Assembly: GCA_963831645.1 (NCBI GenBank)
Contig: CAWHQZ010000026.1
Coordinates: forward strand, 24,904-88,903
DNA length: 64,000 bases
From: CAWHQZ01 sp963831645
GTDB lineage: Bacteria; Pseudomonadota; Alphaproteobacteria; Rhizobiales; Aestuariivirgaceae
Direction: 5' to 3'
Shown here: positions 8,508 through 17,407 of the stretch, in pieces
Layout of the letters: each line of letters starts with the position of its first letter
Numbering within the stretch: the first letter of the stretch is position 1
Translations under genes and position numbers: made by a program
The notes under the pieces: generated by a model
Databases searched by the model: none
The model's input: the letters and a program-made list of their open reading frames with translations, nothing else
What the model was told of the DNA's origin: nothing

Positions 8508-11015
8508 GTGGCTGACGCAGCCAAAAAATCAAAGTCCGCGCGGCTGCAAGGGTATCGCGCAAAACGTGATTTCAGCCGTACCACCGAGCCTGAGCCCGGC
8601 TGGCGCGGAACCCGGGGTCATCGCTTCGTGGTGCAAAAACACGATGCCCGCCGCCTTCATTTCGATCTGAGGCTCGAGCTCGACGGCGTCCTCAAGAGCT
8701 GGGCGGTGACCCGCGGACCCAGTCTCGTGGCCGGTGAGAAGCGCCTCGCGGTCCAAACCGAAGACCACCCTCTCGAGTATCTTGAATGGGAAGGGGTCAT
8801 CCCCAAAGGAGAATACGGCGGTGGCACGATGATCGTGTGGGACCGCGGATTATGGGATACCGCGGGCGATGCCCGAAAGGGGCTTGCCAAGGGCCACTTG
8901 GACTTTGTTCTTGCCGGCGAGCGGCTCAAGGGCCGCTGGCATCTGGTTCGCATGGCCAAGAGGCCCCAGGACAGGAACGAACAGTGGCTCCTGATCAAGG
9001 CAAAGGACGCCTACGCGCGCCGAGCCGCCGCTGCGCAGATCGTTGACGAGGAAACGACATCCTTGCTGAGCGGCCGGTCGAATGCGGATCTGGCCAGGGC
9101 CGGAGGACTGCGCGCCGATCACTCGGCGCGCGAGCAAAAGAGGCGCGCAGGCGACGATGGCAGAGCGCGCCAGGCGCAGCCGGCCGGGGCGCGGAAGGCG
9201 ATCCTGCCGGTGTTCGTCGAGCCGAGCCTGGCGCAGCCCGTCGAGGTTCCGCCCTCCGGAGGCAACTGGGTGCACGAAATCAAGTTCGACGGCTACCGCC
9301 TGCAGGCGCGCCTGAATGGCGATAAGGTGCAGCTGCTCACCCGGCGCGGTCTTGATTGGACGAAACGTTTTCCGACCATCTCGGCAGCGTTGCGAAAGCT
9401 GAAGGTATCGTCCGCCCTCATCGACGGAGAAGCGGTCGCCCAGGACGAGCGGGGGATCTCCAGCTTCGGTGCCCTGCAGTCGGATCTCGGCGAAGGCCGC
9501 CGCGACCGGATCGCCTACTTCGCCTTTGATCTCGTCTATTGCGAGGGGTTCGACTATCGGGGCGTCCAGCTCTCCGCGCGGCGGGCGGCACTCAAGCTCC
9601 TTTTCGAAGACCTTCCCGAACGGTCGATCCTGAAGTTCAGCGATCATCTCGATCACCGTGGCGACGAGGTCCTGGCCCAGGCCTGCCGCATGGGGCTCGA
9701 GGGCATCGTATCGAAACGAAGCGACCTGCCGTACCTGTCCGGCCGAGGTCCGCACTGGATGAAATCGAAATGCGTTCTCGAGCAGGAGTTCGTGGTGGTT
9801 GGCTATGTGCCCTCGACCGCCCATCAAGGCTCGGTCGGTTCACTGGTGCTCGGCTACTACGATGACAAACGGCTCGTCCACGCCGGCAGAGCAGGCACCG
9901 GCTTCTCGGCCAAGGCCGCCGTAACAATGGCCCTTAAGCTTCAGGCGATTGCCGCGGACCAGCCGACGTTCCGCGACAAGCCTTCGCGCGAGGCCGTGAA
10001 GGATGTGAAATGGGTGGAACCAAAGCTTGTGGCAGAGATTGAATACCGCGGCTGGGGCTCGGAAGGTCTCGTGCGCCAGGCTTCATTCAAAGGCCTGCGC
10101 GAGGACAAGCCGGCAGAAGAGATCGTGCTCGAGAAAAAACCCACGGCTCGCGCGCAGGGTGCTCCACGGGTGGCGCCACGGCTTACCCATCCGGAGCGCA
10201 TCCTGTGGCCGGACAAAGGGGTGACGAAACAGGGTCTCGCCGATTTCTATGCCGACATAGCGAAATGGATCCTGCCGCAGGTGACCGGGCGCGTGCTCAG
10301 CGCCGTGCGCTGCCCGTCGGGTGTCGACAAGCAGTGCTTCTATGCGAAACACGCATGGGCCGGTCTTGGCGATCATGTGAAGCTCGTCGACACGGGCGAA
10401 GGCGAGCCGATGATCGCCATCGATGACCTCAAAGGCCTGCTTGCCCTGGTGCAGGCGAGCGTGCTCGAACTTCACCCCTGGGGGTCGCGCATCGACAAGC
10501 TCGATGAGCCGGATCGCGTGATCTTCGATCTTGATCCGGGAGAGGACGTTGCCTGGAGCAGGGTCATCGAGGCAGCGCGGGAGGTGCGCAGCCGGCTCCG
10601 GGAGCACAAGCTCAAGAGCTTCGTAAAAGTCTCAGGTGGCAAGGGTCTGCATGTCGTGGCGCCAATTGCGCGCGGGCCGCAGTGGGACGAGGTCAAGGAC
10701 TTTTCGCGCCGGATCGCTGAAGCGATGGCGGCCGACGGCCCTGGTCTCTACCTGGCCCGCATGACCAAAAAGCTGCGGAAGGGCAAGGTGTTCGTCGATT
10801 ATTTGCGCAACGGGCGCGGCGCTACCGCGGTAGCGGCCTATTCAACGCGCGCCCGGCCGGGAGCGTCCGTCTGCGTACCGCTCGCCTGGGAGGAGCTCTC
10901 GCAGGCCATCGGCCCCAGCCATTTCAGCATCGACAATCTGCGCCAGCGCCTCGATTACCTGAAAGCCGATCCTTGGGCGGGCATCGACAGGCTGCGGCAG
11001 CGCCTGCCCGCTTAG
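8508..11015 (+). CDS. ligD: DNA ligase D (phosphoesterase - ligase - polymerase)
   Basis: An 835-residue multidomain NHEJ enzyme starting at GTG. Residues about 10-175 are the 3'-phosphoesterase (FVVQKHDARRLHFDLRLEL, PKGEYGGGTM). Residues about 225-530 are the ATP-dependent ligase, with nucleotidyl lysine in KFDGYR near residue 259 and ligase motifs DGEAVA and EGIVSKR. Residues about 545-830 are the archaeo-eukaryotic primase-like polymerase, with catalytic FDLDPGED. The order PE-Lig-Pol is that of Pseudomonas and rhizobial LigD, not the mycobacterial Pol-PE-Lig order. It trims, fills and seals blunt or mismatched breaks held by Ku, which is the next gene. Confidence 0.96.
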   Translation: MADAAKKSKSARLQGYRAKRDFSRTTEPEPGWRGTRGHRFVVQKHDARRLHFDLRLELDGVLKSWAVTRGPSLVAGEKRLAVQTEDHPLEYLEWEGVIPKGEYGGGTMIVWDRGLWDTAGDARKGLAKGHLDFVLAGERLKGRWHLVRMAKRPQDRNEQWLLIKAKDAYARRAAAAQIVDEETTSLLSGRSNADLARAGGLRADHSAREQKRRAGDDGRARQAQPAGARKAILPVFVEPSLAQPVEVPPSGGNWVHEIKFDGYRLQARLNGDKVQLLTRRGLDWTKRFPTISAALRKLKVSSALIDGEAVAQDERGISSFGALQSDLGEGRRDRIAYFAFDLVYCEGFDYRGVQLSARRAALKLLFEDLPERSILKFSDHLDHRGDEVLAQACRMGLEGIVSKRSDLPYLSGRGPHWMKSKCVLEQEFVVVGYVPSTAHQGSVGSLVLGYYDDKRLVHAGRAGTGFSAKAAVTMALKLQAIAADQPTFRDKPSREAVKDVKWVEPKLVAEIEYRGWGSEGLVRQASFKGLREDKPAEEIVLEKKPTARAQGAPRVAPRLTHPERILWPDKGVTKQGLADFYADIAKWILPQVTGRVLSAVRCPSGVDKQCFYAKHAWAGLGDHVKLVDTGEGEPMIAIDDLKGLLALVQASVLELHPWGSRIDKLDEPDRVIFDLDPGEDVAWSRVIEAAREVRSRLREHKLKSFVKVSGGKGLHVVAPIARGPQWDEVKDFSRRIAEAMAADGPGLYLARMTKKLRKGKVFVDYLRNGRGATAVAAYSTRARPGASVCVPLAWEELSQAIGPSHFSIDNLRQRLDYLKADPWAGIDRLRQRLPA

Positions 11016-11136
11016 AACGGCCGGGAACCATAAGCGGGAGGCCGCGTTGACTCCGCGCTGTCTTTTCCGCCAAACTGTTAACCTCTCGGCGGCACAATAG
11101 ATCTCGTCATGCCGGTCAGTTAGTGAGGGTAAAGCC

Positions 11137-11979
11137 GTGGCAAGTCCCGGGCGTCCGTATTGGAAGGGGTTTCTGCGTCTGTCGCTGGTTACGATCAGCG
11201 TGCAAATCTACAACGCCGCCGAAAGCGCCGCCGAAATCCACTTCAATCAGATCCACAAGCCGTCGAAGAAACGCGTCCGCTACGAAAAAGTGGTGCCGGG
11301 AATCGGCCCGGTCGAGGCCAGTGACATCGTCAAGGGCTACCCGGTGGACCACGATACGTATGTGATCCTGGAGCCGGCGGAGCTGGAAGCGATCAGGCTT
11401 GAAAGCAAGAAAGTCATCGAGCTTTCCCAGTTTGTCGACAAGGACGAGATCGATCCCCGCTATTTCGAGCGGCCGTTCTACATCGTGCCGGCCGATGATC
11501 TGGCCGCCGAGGGATATCTTGTCATTCGCAAGGCGCTCGAACAGTCGCGCAAGGCAGCGATCGGGCAGATCACCATGCATGGCCGCGAGCACCTTGTGGC
11601 GGTGACTCCGGTCGAAAATGGCCTTCTCATGGAGATCATCCGCTACAAGAACGAGCTCAAGGCGGCGTCATCGTTCTTCGACGACTTGCCGAACCCCAAG
11701 CTTGATCGCGAACTGATCGACATGGCGAACCAGCTGATCGCACGGAAATCGGCGCCGTTCCGGCCCGAGGCATTTCACGACAGCTATGCTGTGGCGCTGA
11801 AGGAGCTCGTGGCCAAAAAGGCCAAGGGCAAGAAGATCGTCACGACGGCGGAGGAGGAAGCGCCGGTGAGCAACGTCATCGATCTGATGCAGGCCCTGAA
11901 GGGAAGTCTCAAGAATCAGCAGGAAGCCGAGCGCGAAGCGCCGCGCAAGGCAGCGCCCAAGCGCCGGGCATCGAGGTAA
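11137..11979 (+). CDS. ku: Ku homodimer protein for non-homologous end joining
   Basis: A 280-residue bacterial Ku starting at GTG 11137. The core shows ISVQIYNAAES, RVRYEKVVPG, IVKGYPVD and VIELSQFVDKDEIDPRYFER, which are typical of the beta-barrel ring that threads onto DNA ends. The C-terminal tail is basic (REAPRKAAPKRRASR) and may bind DNA. It follows ligD on the same strand with a 121-bp gap, so the two form a standard two-gene NHEJ module. Rhizobiales often have several Ku copies; only this one is in the window. Confidence 0.95.
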   Translation: MASPGRPYWKGFLRLSLVTISVQIYNAAESAAEIHFNQIHKPSKKRVRYEKVVPGIGPVEASDIVKGYPVDHDTYVILEPAELEAIRLESKKVIELSQFVDKDEIDPRYFERPFYIVPADDLAAEGYLVIRKALEQSRKAAIGQITMHGREHLVAVTPVENGLLMEIIRYKNELKAASSFFDDLPNPKLDRELIDMANQLIARKSAPFRPEAFHDSYAVALKELVAKKAKGKKIVTTAEEEAPVSNVIDLMQALKGSLKNQQEAEREAPRKAAPKRRASR

Positions 11980-11997
11980 CCAGTACCCGATCCAGGA

Positions 11998-12234
11998 TTA
12001 CCGGAGCGGCGGATGGTGATCCGCGACGGAGCTCCATTCGGTCCGAAACAAGAGGTCCTCCTTTTCCGCGTCTTGAACCACGACGCTGCTGTTGACGCCG
12101 GCCTTCCCGGAATTGTCTGCCTGTTGGATGGCCGCCCGGATGGCCGCGTCCCGATCCGGAAAGACATCAAAGCCACTGCTGCCATGCTTGACGATCCACT
12201 TCTGTTTGTGAAAAAGCACGAAATACCTTTCCAT
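11998..12234 (-). CDS. DUF2188-type small protein
   Basis: A 78-residue protein containing YFVLFHKQKWIVKHGSSG, then a section with PDRDAAIRAAIQQA. The pattern of an aromatic start, KW.VK..G, and then a conserved Ala-rich helix is that of DUF2188, small proteins common in alpha- and gammaproteobacteria with no proven function. It is convergent with ku. Its closeness to the NHEJ genes is worth noting but not evidence for a role in repair. Confidence 0.65.
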   Translation of the reverse strand: MERYFVLFHKQKWIVKHGSSGFDVFPDRDAAIRAAIQQADNSGKAGVNSSVVVQDAEKEDLLFRTEWSSVADHHPPLR

Positions 12235-12386
12235 GGCATCCTCTCTCGACGCCGAACTCGCGCCGCAAATGATGACAATGCGAACGTGCGAGTTTCGGGA
12301 AAGTTCCGAGGATCACAGTGGAGGCTATTCCGTCCTCACTGCGCGGGCGACCGCCGACGACGGCGTTTGTATTTGGTTGCCTGCGA

Positions 12387-12650
12387 TCAGGCAGCCTTTT
12401 CAAGTTCCGGCGAACGCCGGATTCCGTCCCGCTCGGCCTCCGGGACGTCGCGGTCGCCTGCTGACCTCAGCTTGCCGAGGATGGCGCGCAGCATGCGAGG
12501 CTGCGCCGCAGCATCAAAGGCCGGCTCGACTTCCGGGCTCGTGTGGACCCGCTGTCGGTCTAGCGAAGGTTTGTCAAAAACCGCGAGAAACAGGTAGCCC
12601 AGCGCACTCAACGCAAACAGAATGGTCCCGATCGTCTGCATGATCTCCAT
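12387..12650 (-). CDS. Hypothetical single-pass membrane protein
   Basis: About 87 residues from MEIMQTIGTI. The ATG at 12650 is preceded by GAGGATC at a good distance and removes eight non-hydrophobic residues from the longer frame. Residues about 5-25 form one transmembrane helix (IGTILFALSALGYLFLAVF). The rest is a charged soluble tail. No family recognised. Confidence 0.45.
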   Translation of the reverse strand: MEIMQTIGTILFALSALGYLFLAVFDKPSLDRQRVHTSPEVEPAFDAAAQPRMLRAILGKLRSAGDRDVPEAERDGIRRSPELEKAA

Positions 12651-12674
12651 AGATTTGATCCTCCCCGCGGTCAT

Positions 12675-12892
12675 GCTCTACCCTTCAAGGCACGAGCATC
12701 GACTTTGAGCATCCGGTCCCTTACCGGACGCCAAACGTTACGCCGACCCTTTAGTACACCCCTCACGGCGGCTTGGCCTGCACGAACCCTGCCGCTACCC
12801 GCTACACCACCGTGCTCAATGAGTATCGCGCCACTACGGTTGCCCGTCAATCACAGAGATCACAGAGATCCCAGAGATCCCGAGTGGAGAGA
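12675..12892. other. Intergenic stretch with a short tandem repeat
   Basis: No gene is visible. At about 12852-12880 there is a short tandem array of a 9-10 bp unit of the form CAGAGATCAC/CC, about three copies. It lies just past the stop of the RND adaptor gene on the minus strand. Confidence 0.4.
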
Positions 12893-13741
12893 CTATCTCG
12901 TTGCCCCCTGTTCCAGCCCCATCAATGCAGCCGCGCCGACGCTCACGATAACCGTGCCGGTAGGGGGCCCTTCCTTCAGGACCGCCTGATCCTTGTGGAC
13001 GTATTCAACCGTAACGGGTAGCCGCACGAATACCAGCGGCTCGGGGTTGCCATATACCCACGTTTCGCCATGCAGGTCATAAATCACCGCCGAGTAGGGG
13101 ATCACCTTCTGCGGCTTGCCGCTGTCCGGCTGTGCCAGCTTGACCTGCACCAGCTGCCCGGGAGTGAGGCGTGTGTTGGTGTTGCTCACTTCGTAGTATT
13201 GCGCCTTGTCCGCGAACGCTTCATCGAGCGGCGCAGCTTTGACGTTGGCGCGGGCGCTATCGTCGATCGTCAGGACGAGGATCTTGCTGTCGTCGCTGGT
13301 GTCGTCATCGTTGGCGTCGTCGTTCTTCTCCGAGTCGTCATCATCATCGTCATCTTCTCCCAGCGACAGAACCACAATGGTCTGGCGGCCGATCGTGTCC
13401 GAGCCGTCCAGCCGCGGCACGCGTACACGGACAGGAATCACCGCGGCAGCCGGAGCTTCGCTTGTCGCCGGCTCCGGAGTTGGGTCCTCTGGCGCCGCCT
13501 CCACCTCGCCATCGACCAGCAGCCAGCGCTTCACCGGCGCTTCACGAACCGGATGCATCTCGAGGGCGATCCGCGCTGCCGTTTCGGGGCTGAGGATCAC
13601 TTTCTTGAGCTCAGAATTGGGGATCGCCTCCACCCTGGCCAACCCGGGGCTTTCGGCGGCGATCGCAATGCCCGAGGGAATGCCCGCCAGCACTGCCGTG
13701 CCAAGCAGAACCGAAAACGCCAACCGATCATGACGCCGCAT
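12893..13741 (-). CDS. RND-efflux adaptor-like periplasmic protein with poly-Asp tract
   Basis: About 282 residues from MRRHDRLAFS, with a signal peptide ending near AIAAES. The C-terminal half resembles the membrane-proximal region of CzcB/HlyD adaptors (VIPYSAVIYDLHGETWVYG, RLPVTVEYV, GTVIVSVGAAALMG). The lipoyl/hairpin part expected of a full adaptor is not evident. In its place is a highly acidic tract with seven consecutive Asp and further D/E/N clusters at about residues 125-155, which could bind metal. Its start overlaps the end of the upstream RND gene by 14 bp, which supports co-expression. A second, shorter relative lies at 16899-17370. Confidence 0.65.
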   Translation of the reverse strand: MRRHDRLAFSVLLGTAVLAGIPSGIAIAAESPGLARVEAIPNSELKKVILSPETAARIALEMHPVREAPVKRWLLVDGEVEAAPEDPTPEPATSEAPAAAVIPVRVRVPRLDGSDTIGRQTIVVLSLGEDDDDDDDSEKNDDANDDDTSDDSKILVLTIDDSARANVKAAPLDEAFADKAQYYEVSNTNTRLTPGQLVQVKLAQPDSGKPQKVIPYSAVIYDLHGETWVYGNPEPLVFVRLPVTVEYVHKDQAVLKEGPPTGTVIVSVGAAALMGLEQGATR

Positions 13742-16700
13742 GTGATGCAACTCCCATGTTTGCTGTTTGCGGGCTGCGACCCGCAGAAGCCTTGGCAAAA
13801 CGCAGATACAACGAGGGCACGACGAACAGATTGAGGAGCGTCGCCGAGATGATCCCGCCAAGAATGACCATGGCCATGGGGTGTTCGATCTCGTGACCCG
13901 GGATGCTGCCGGCGATGAGCAGGGGCGCCAGGGCGAAGGCAGTGGCCAGCGCCGTCATGATGATCGGCGAAATGCGTTCCACCGCACCGCGCAGGACCAG
14001 TTCCGGACCGAAGGGCACGCCTTCTTCATTCTCCAGGTGCTGGAAATGGTTGATCATCATGATTGCGTTGCGGGCGCTGATGCCGAGCACCGTGAGAAAG
14101 CCGACAAGCGAGCCGAGGGAAAGAACGCCGCCCCCGAACCAGGCGGCGAGCACGCCTCCGATCAGCGCCGACGGCAGGGTGATGAAGCCGAGGACGGCGA
14201 GGCGCCAGCTGCCGAAGGAAGCATGGAGCAGGAAGAACACACCAATCGCGGCGATGAGCGCGTATGTCTGCAGGCGGCTCTGCGGCCGCGGCCCGTTCGG
14301 CGCTTTCCCCGAGTACTTCGGCGCGGTAGCCGAGCGGCATGCCGACATTGCTCACAATCCTGCTTGACGTCGGCGGAGACCGAACCGAGGTCCCGGCCCT
14401 TGCACGTTGGCGGTGACGTCGATCTTGCGCGACTGATACTCGCGGTCGATGTGATTGGGCGTGGGCCTCACGCGCACATCCGCAAGCTCTGCCAGGCGTA
14501 TCGGGCCCGACCGCGGCGTGTCGATCAGCAGGTTCTTTATGTCTTCGATGCTGTGTCGGGTTTCAGGGGTGCTCCAGATCTGGACGTCGTAGGCTCTGCC
14601 GTCGCGGAAGATGTCGCCGGCCTCCTCGCCGGCAAGCAGGATGCCGGATGCCCGGCGGACGTCGCCAGGCTTGACGCCGTGGCGCTGGGCGGCCGCCGAG
14701 GTCGACCTCTACCTCGACCTGCGCAATCGGGTACTGAAACTCGACCGTCAATGAAACCAGGCCGTCAAGCCGCCTCGAGCGACGCCTTGATCTTGTCCGC
14801 CTGGGTGCGCAGCTCGGTGATGTCGTCGCCGTAGATGCGGACGACGACCGCCTGCTTGGCGCCGGTGAGGACCTCGCGAATTCGTTCCTTGAGATAGGTC
14901 TGAACGTCACGATAGATGCCGGGATAGCCGTCCACGACTTCCTGGATGGCATTTACGGTCTTGTCGTAGTCGACCGCCGGATCGACGCTGACCCAGTTCT
15001 CACCGAAATAGGGGCCGTAGGGCTCATCCGAAAGGAGGGCCTGACCGATATGCGCGCCGAAGTTCCGGACGCCGGGGACCGAGCGCAGCTCCACGCTGGC
15101 ACCGCGTGGTGATGCGGGCCATTTCCGGCTGCGAGGTGCCCGGCTTGGTCAGCCAGTGCATCAGAAAGTCCCGTTCCTTGAACTCGGGCAGCAGCTCGCG
15201 GCCAAGACCCGGCAGGATCAACACGCCGATGAGGGCGATCACGCCGACGGTGGCGTAGGCGTAGCGCGGCCGTTGAATGATCCTGGCGAGGATGGCCCGG
15301 TAGGTCTTCTGCAGCCACGGCACAACCGGTGAGTAACGCTGCTCGAGCGGCGCGTTGCGAAGCAGAAGGTAGGCCAGCGCCGGTGTTACCGTGAGCGCGA
15401 CGACCATCGAGACGAGGATGGCCAGGGTGTAGGAGATCGCGAGCGGCTGGAAGAAAGCGCCGGACAATCCCTCCAGAAAGAATACCGGCGCCAGCACGAC
15501 CATGGCCAGGAGGGTCGCGTAGATGATGGCGCCTCGGACCTCGATCGACGCATCGAGAATGATCGAGGCGAGCGACTGGGTGCTGCCCTCGCTGCGGCGC
15601 TGGCGCAGCCGGCGCCAGATGTTCTCGATGTCGATGATCGCGTCGTCGACAACGTCGCCGATGGCGATGATCATGCCGGCCAGAATCATCACATTGATGG
15701 TCGTGCCGCGCAGATCGAGGATCAGCCCGGCCGTCAGCAAGAGACAGCGGTATGGCGATGACGCTGATCAACGCCGTCCGCCATTCGAACAGGAAGAAGA
15801 ACAGGATCACCATTACGAGAACGCTGCCGAGGATCAGCGCATTGGTGAGGTTGCCGATCGATACCTCGATGAAGGTGGCAGGGCGGAATATCTCCGGGTC
15901 GATGTCGATCCCCTGCAGGCCCGGCAGCCATCTCCTTCAAGGCCTCGTCGACACTCGCGGGTAACGTCGAGCGTATTGGCCCAGGGAAACTTCTCGACGA
16001 TCAGCAGGATGCCGGGACCGTCGTTGATGATCGCGTCGCCGATCAGCGGCTGGTGGTCTTCGACCAGCCGAGCCACATCGGTCAGCTTGAGGTCCGGGCC
16101 GTCCCTTAATGGTGACCTTGCCGAGGTCCTCGGGCGTGACGATCGGCAGCACATGGCCGATCGACAGGCGCTGATTCGGAGTGTCGATGAACCCGCCGCT
16201 GCCGATGAACGCACCTTCGGAGAAGGATACGAGACTGGCGTCGAGAGCGTCGCCGATCGTCTCGTGCACGGTCTTGAGCGGCACGTTGTTGGCGGCGAGC
16301 TTGTCCGGCTCGACCTGCACCTGGTACATTTTCAGCCGTTCGCCGTAAATCATCACGTTCGATACGCCGGGAACGCGCAGCAGCCGGGTCCTGATCTTCC
16401 AGTAGCTGATCATGGAAAGATCGATCAGCGATAGCGTGCTCGACGACAGGCCGATCTTCATGAAACGGCTGGTCGAGGAGAGCGGCGGCATCATGCACCG
16501 GTGGGCTGGTCCAGGACGGCAGGGTCGGCGTCACAGTCGCCAGGCGCTCCTGGACCAGCTGGCGGGCCAGCAGCAGGTCGGTTCCCCGCTTGAAGATCAG
16601 GTTGATGACCGAGAGGGCAGCGACCGACTTCGAGCGCATGACGTCGAGGCCCTCGACGCCATTGAGGGCGTCCTCGAGCGGAATGGTGACGAGCTCCTCA

Positions 16701-16885
16701 ACCTCGGAGGCCGACAGCCCAAGCGCCGGTACCTGGATCTCGACGCGCGGCGGAGCAAATTCGGGGAAGACATCGACCGGCGCGTTCTGCAGCTGCCGCG
16801 TGCCAAAATACATCAGGGCAACCGCAGTCGCGATGACGAGAAAGCGGAACTGGATGCTTTTCTTGATGATGAAGCGCATCATGGC
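13728..16885 (-). pseudogene. CzcA/CusA-like RND efflux permease 1, many frameshifts
   Basis: Conserved pieces of one permease of about 1040 residues occur in order across all three minus-strand frames. They are MMRFIIKKSIQFRFLVIAT, DVFPEFAPPRVEIQVPALG, GGFIDTPNQRLSIGHVLP, VVDDAIIDIENIWRRLRQR, GAKQAVVVRIYGDD, and near the end FGSWRLAVLGFITLPSALIG and GISARNAIMMINHFQHLENE. I count at least eight shifts, near 16495, 16100, 15945, 15740, 15110, 14770, 14700 and 14350. One at 16495 is an extra C before ATGATG. Intact, it would be a trimeric heavy-metal or related efflux pump in the inner membrane. Whether it is truly dead or poorly sequenced cannot be decided here. Confidence 0.8.
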
Positions 16886-16898
16886 GGCGCGGCTCTCG

Positions 16899-17370
16899 TT
16901 ACTTGACTCCGGTTTCGGTTCCGTAAAGCTCGGCTGCACCGACCACGACAACGGCAGTTCCGGCTGCTGGACCTGCCCGCAGGACGGTCAAGTCGCCCCG
17001 GCTGTAGTCGATGTCGAGCGACTTCTCTCACGATAGGCCAGAGGCTGGGGATTGGTGTATGCCCAGGCCGCACCGCTCGTGTCGTAGATCACCGCCGAGT
17101 AGGCAATGACCTTACGAAGCGCCGGAGACCCCTTGCCATCTCGCGGTGCGATCAGCTCTTCACGGACGTGCGCGGTCTCGATCCCCAGGCGATGTCGCGC
17201 CGATTTCGATCAGCGTTACGCGGGCAACAGGCAGACCCCTCGATGGGCTCGACCTTGGCTGGTCCCGCCTTGGGGTCCGCCGCATGCAGTGGCGAAGATG
17301 CCGCGAAAATGGAGGCCCCGGAAACCAGAGCAGCGAACATCCAGCGCGTACAGGTCTTGAGGCGGTTCAT
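16899..17370 (-). pseudogene. Short RND adaptor-like protein 2, frameshifted
   Basis: Starts MNRLKTCTRWMFAALVSG with a signal peptide ending near LHAADP. It continues after shifts near 17195 and 17022 as GKGSPALRKVIAYSAVIYD, SGAAWAYTNPQPLAYRERS and GPAAGTAVVVVGAAELYG, to TAA at 16899. The protein would be about 155 residues. It is a paralogue of the adaptor at 12893-13741 in its C-terminal half and, like it, lacks the lipoyl/hairpin region. It sits between the two permease genes, so the order is permease 2 - adaptor 2 - permease 1 - adaptor 1. Confidence 0.6.
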
Positions 17371-17407
17371 GGCTGTCTGACCCTGCCCCATCAGATCGAG
17401 AGCGGAT

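Noticed and set aside
8850..9827. A 325-codon open frame on the minus strand inside ligD
   Set aside because: It is antisense to the conserved ligase domain and lacks family features; GC-rich genes often give such shadows.
13767..14834. A 355-codon plus-strand frame opposite RND permease 1
   Set aside because: The minus strand shows conserved RND segments in the same place; the plus frame is compositional.
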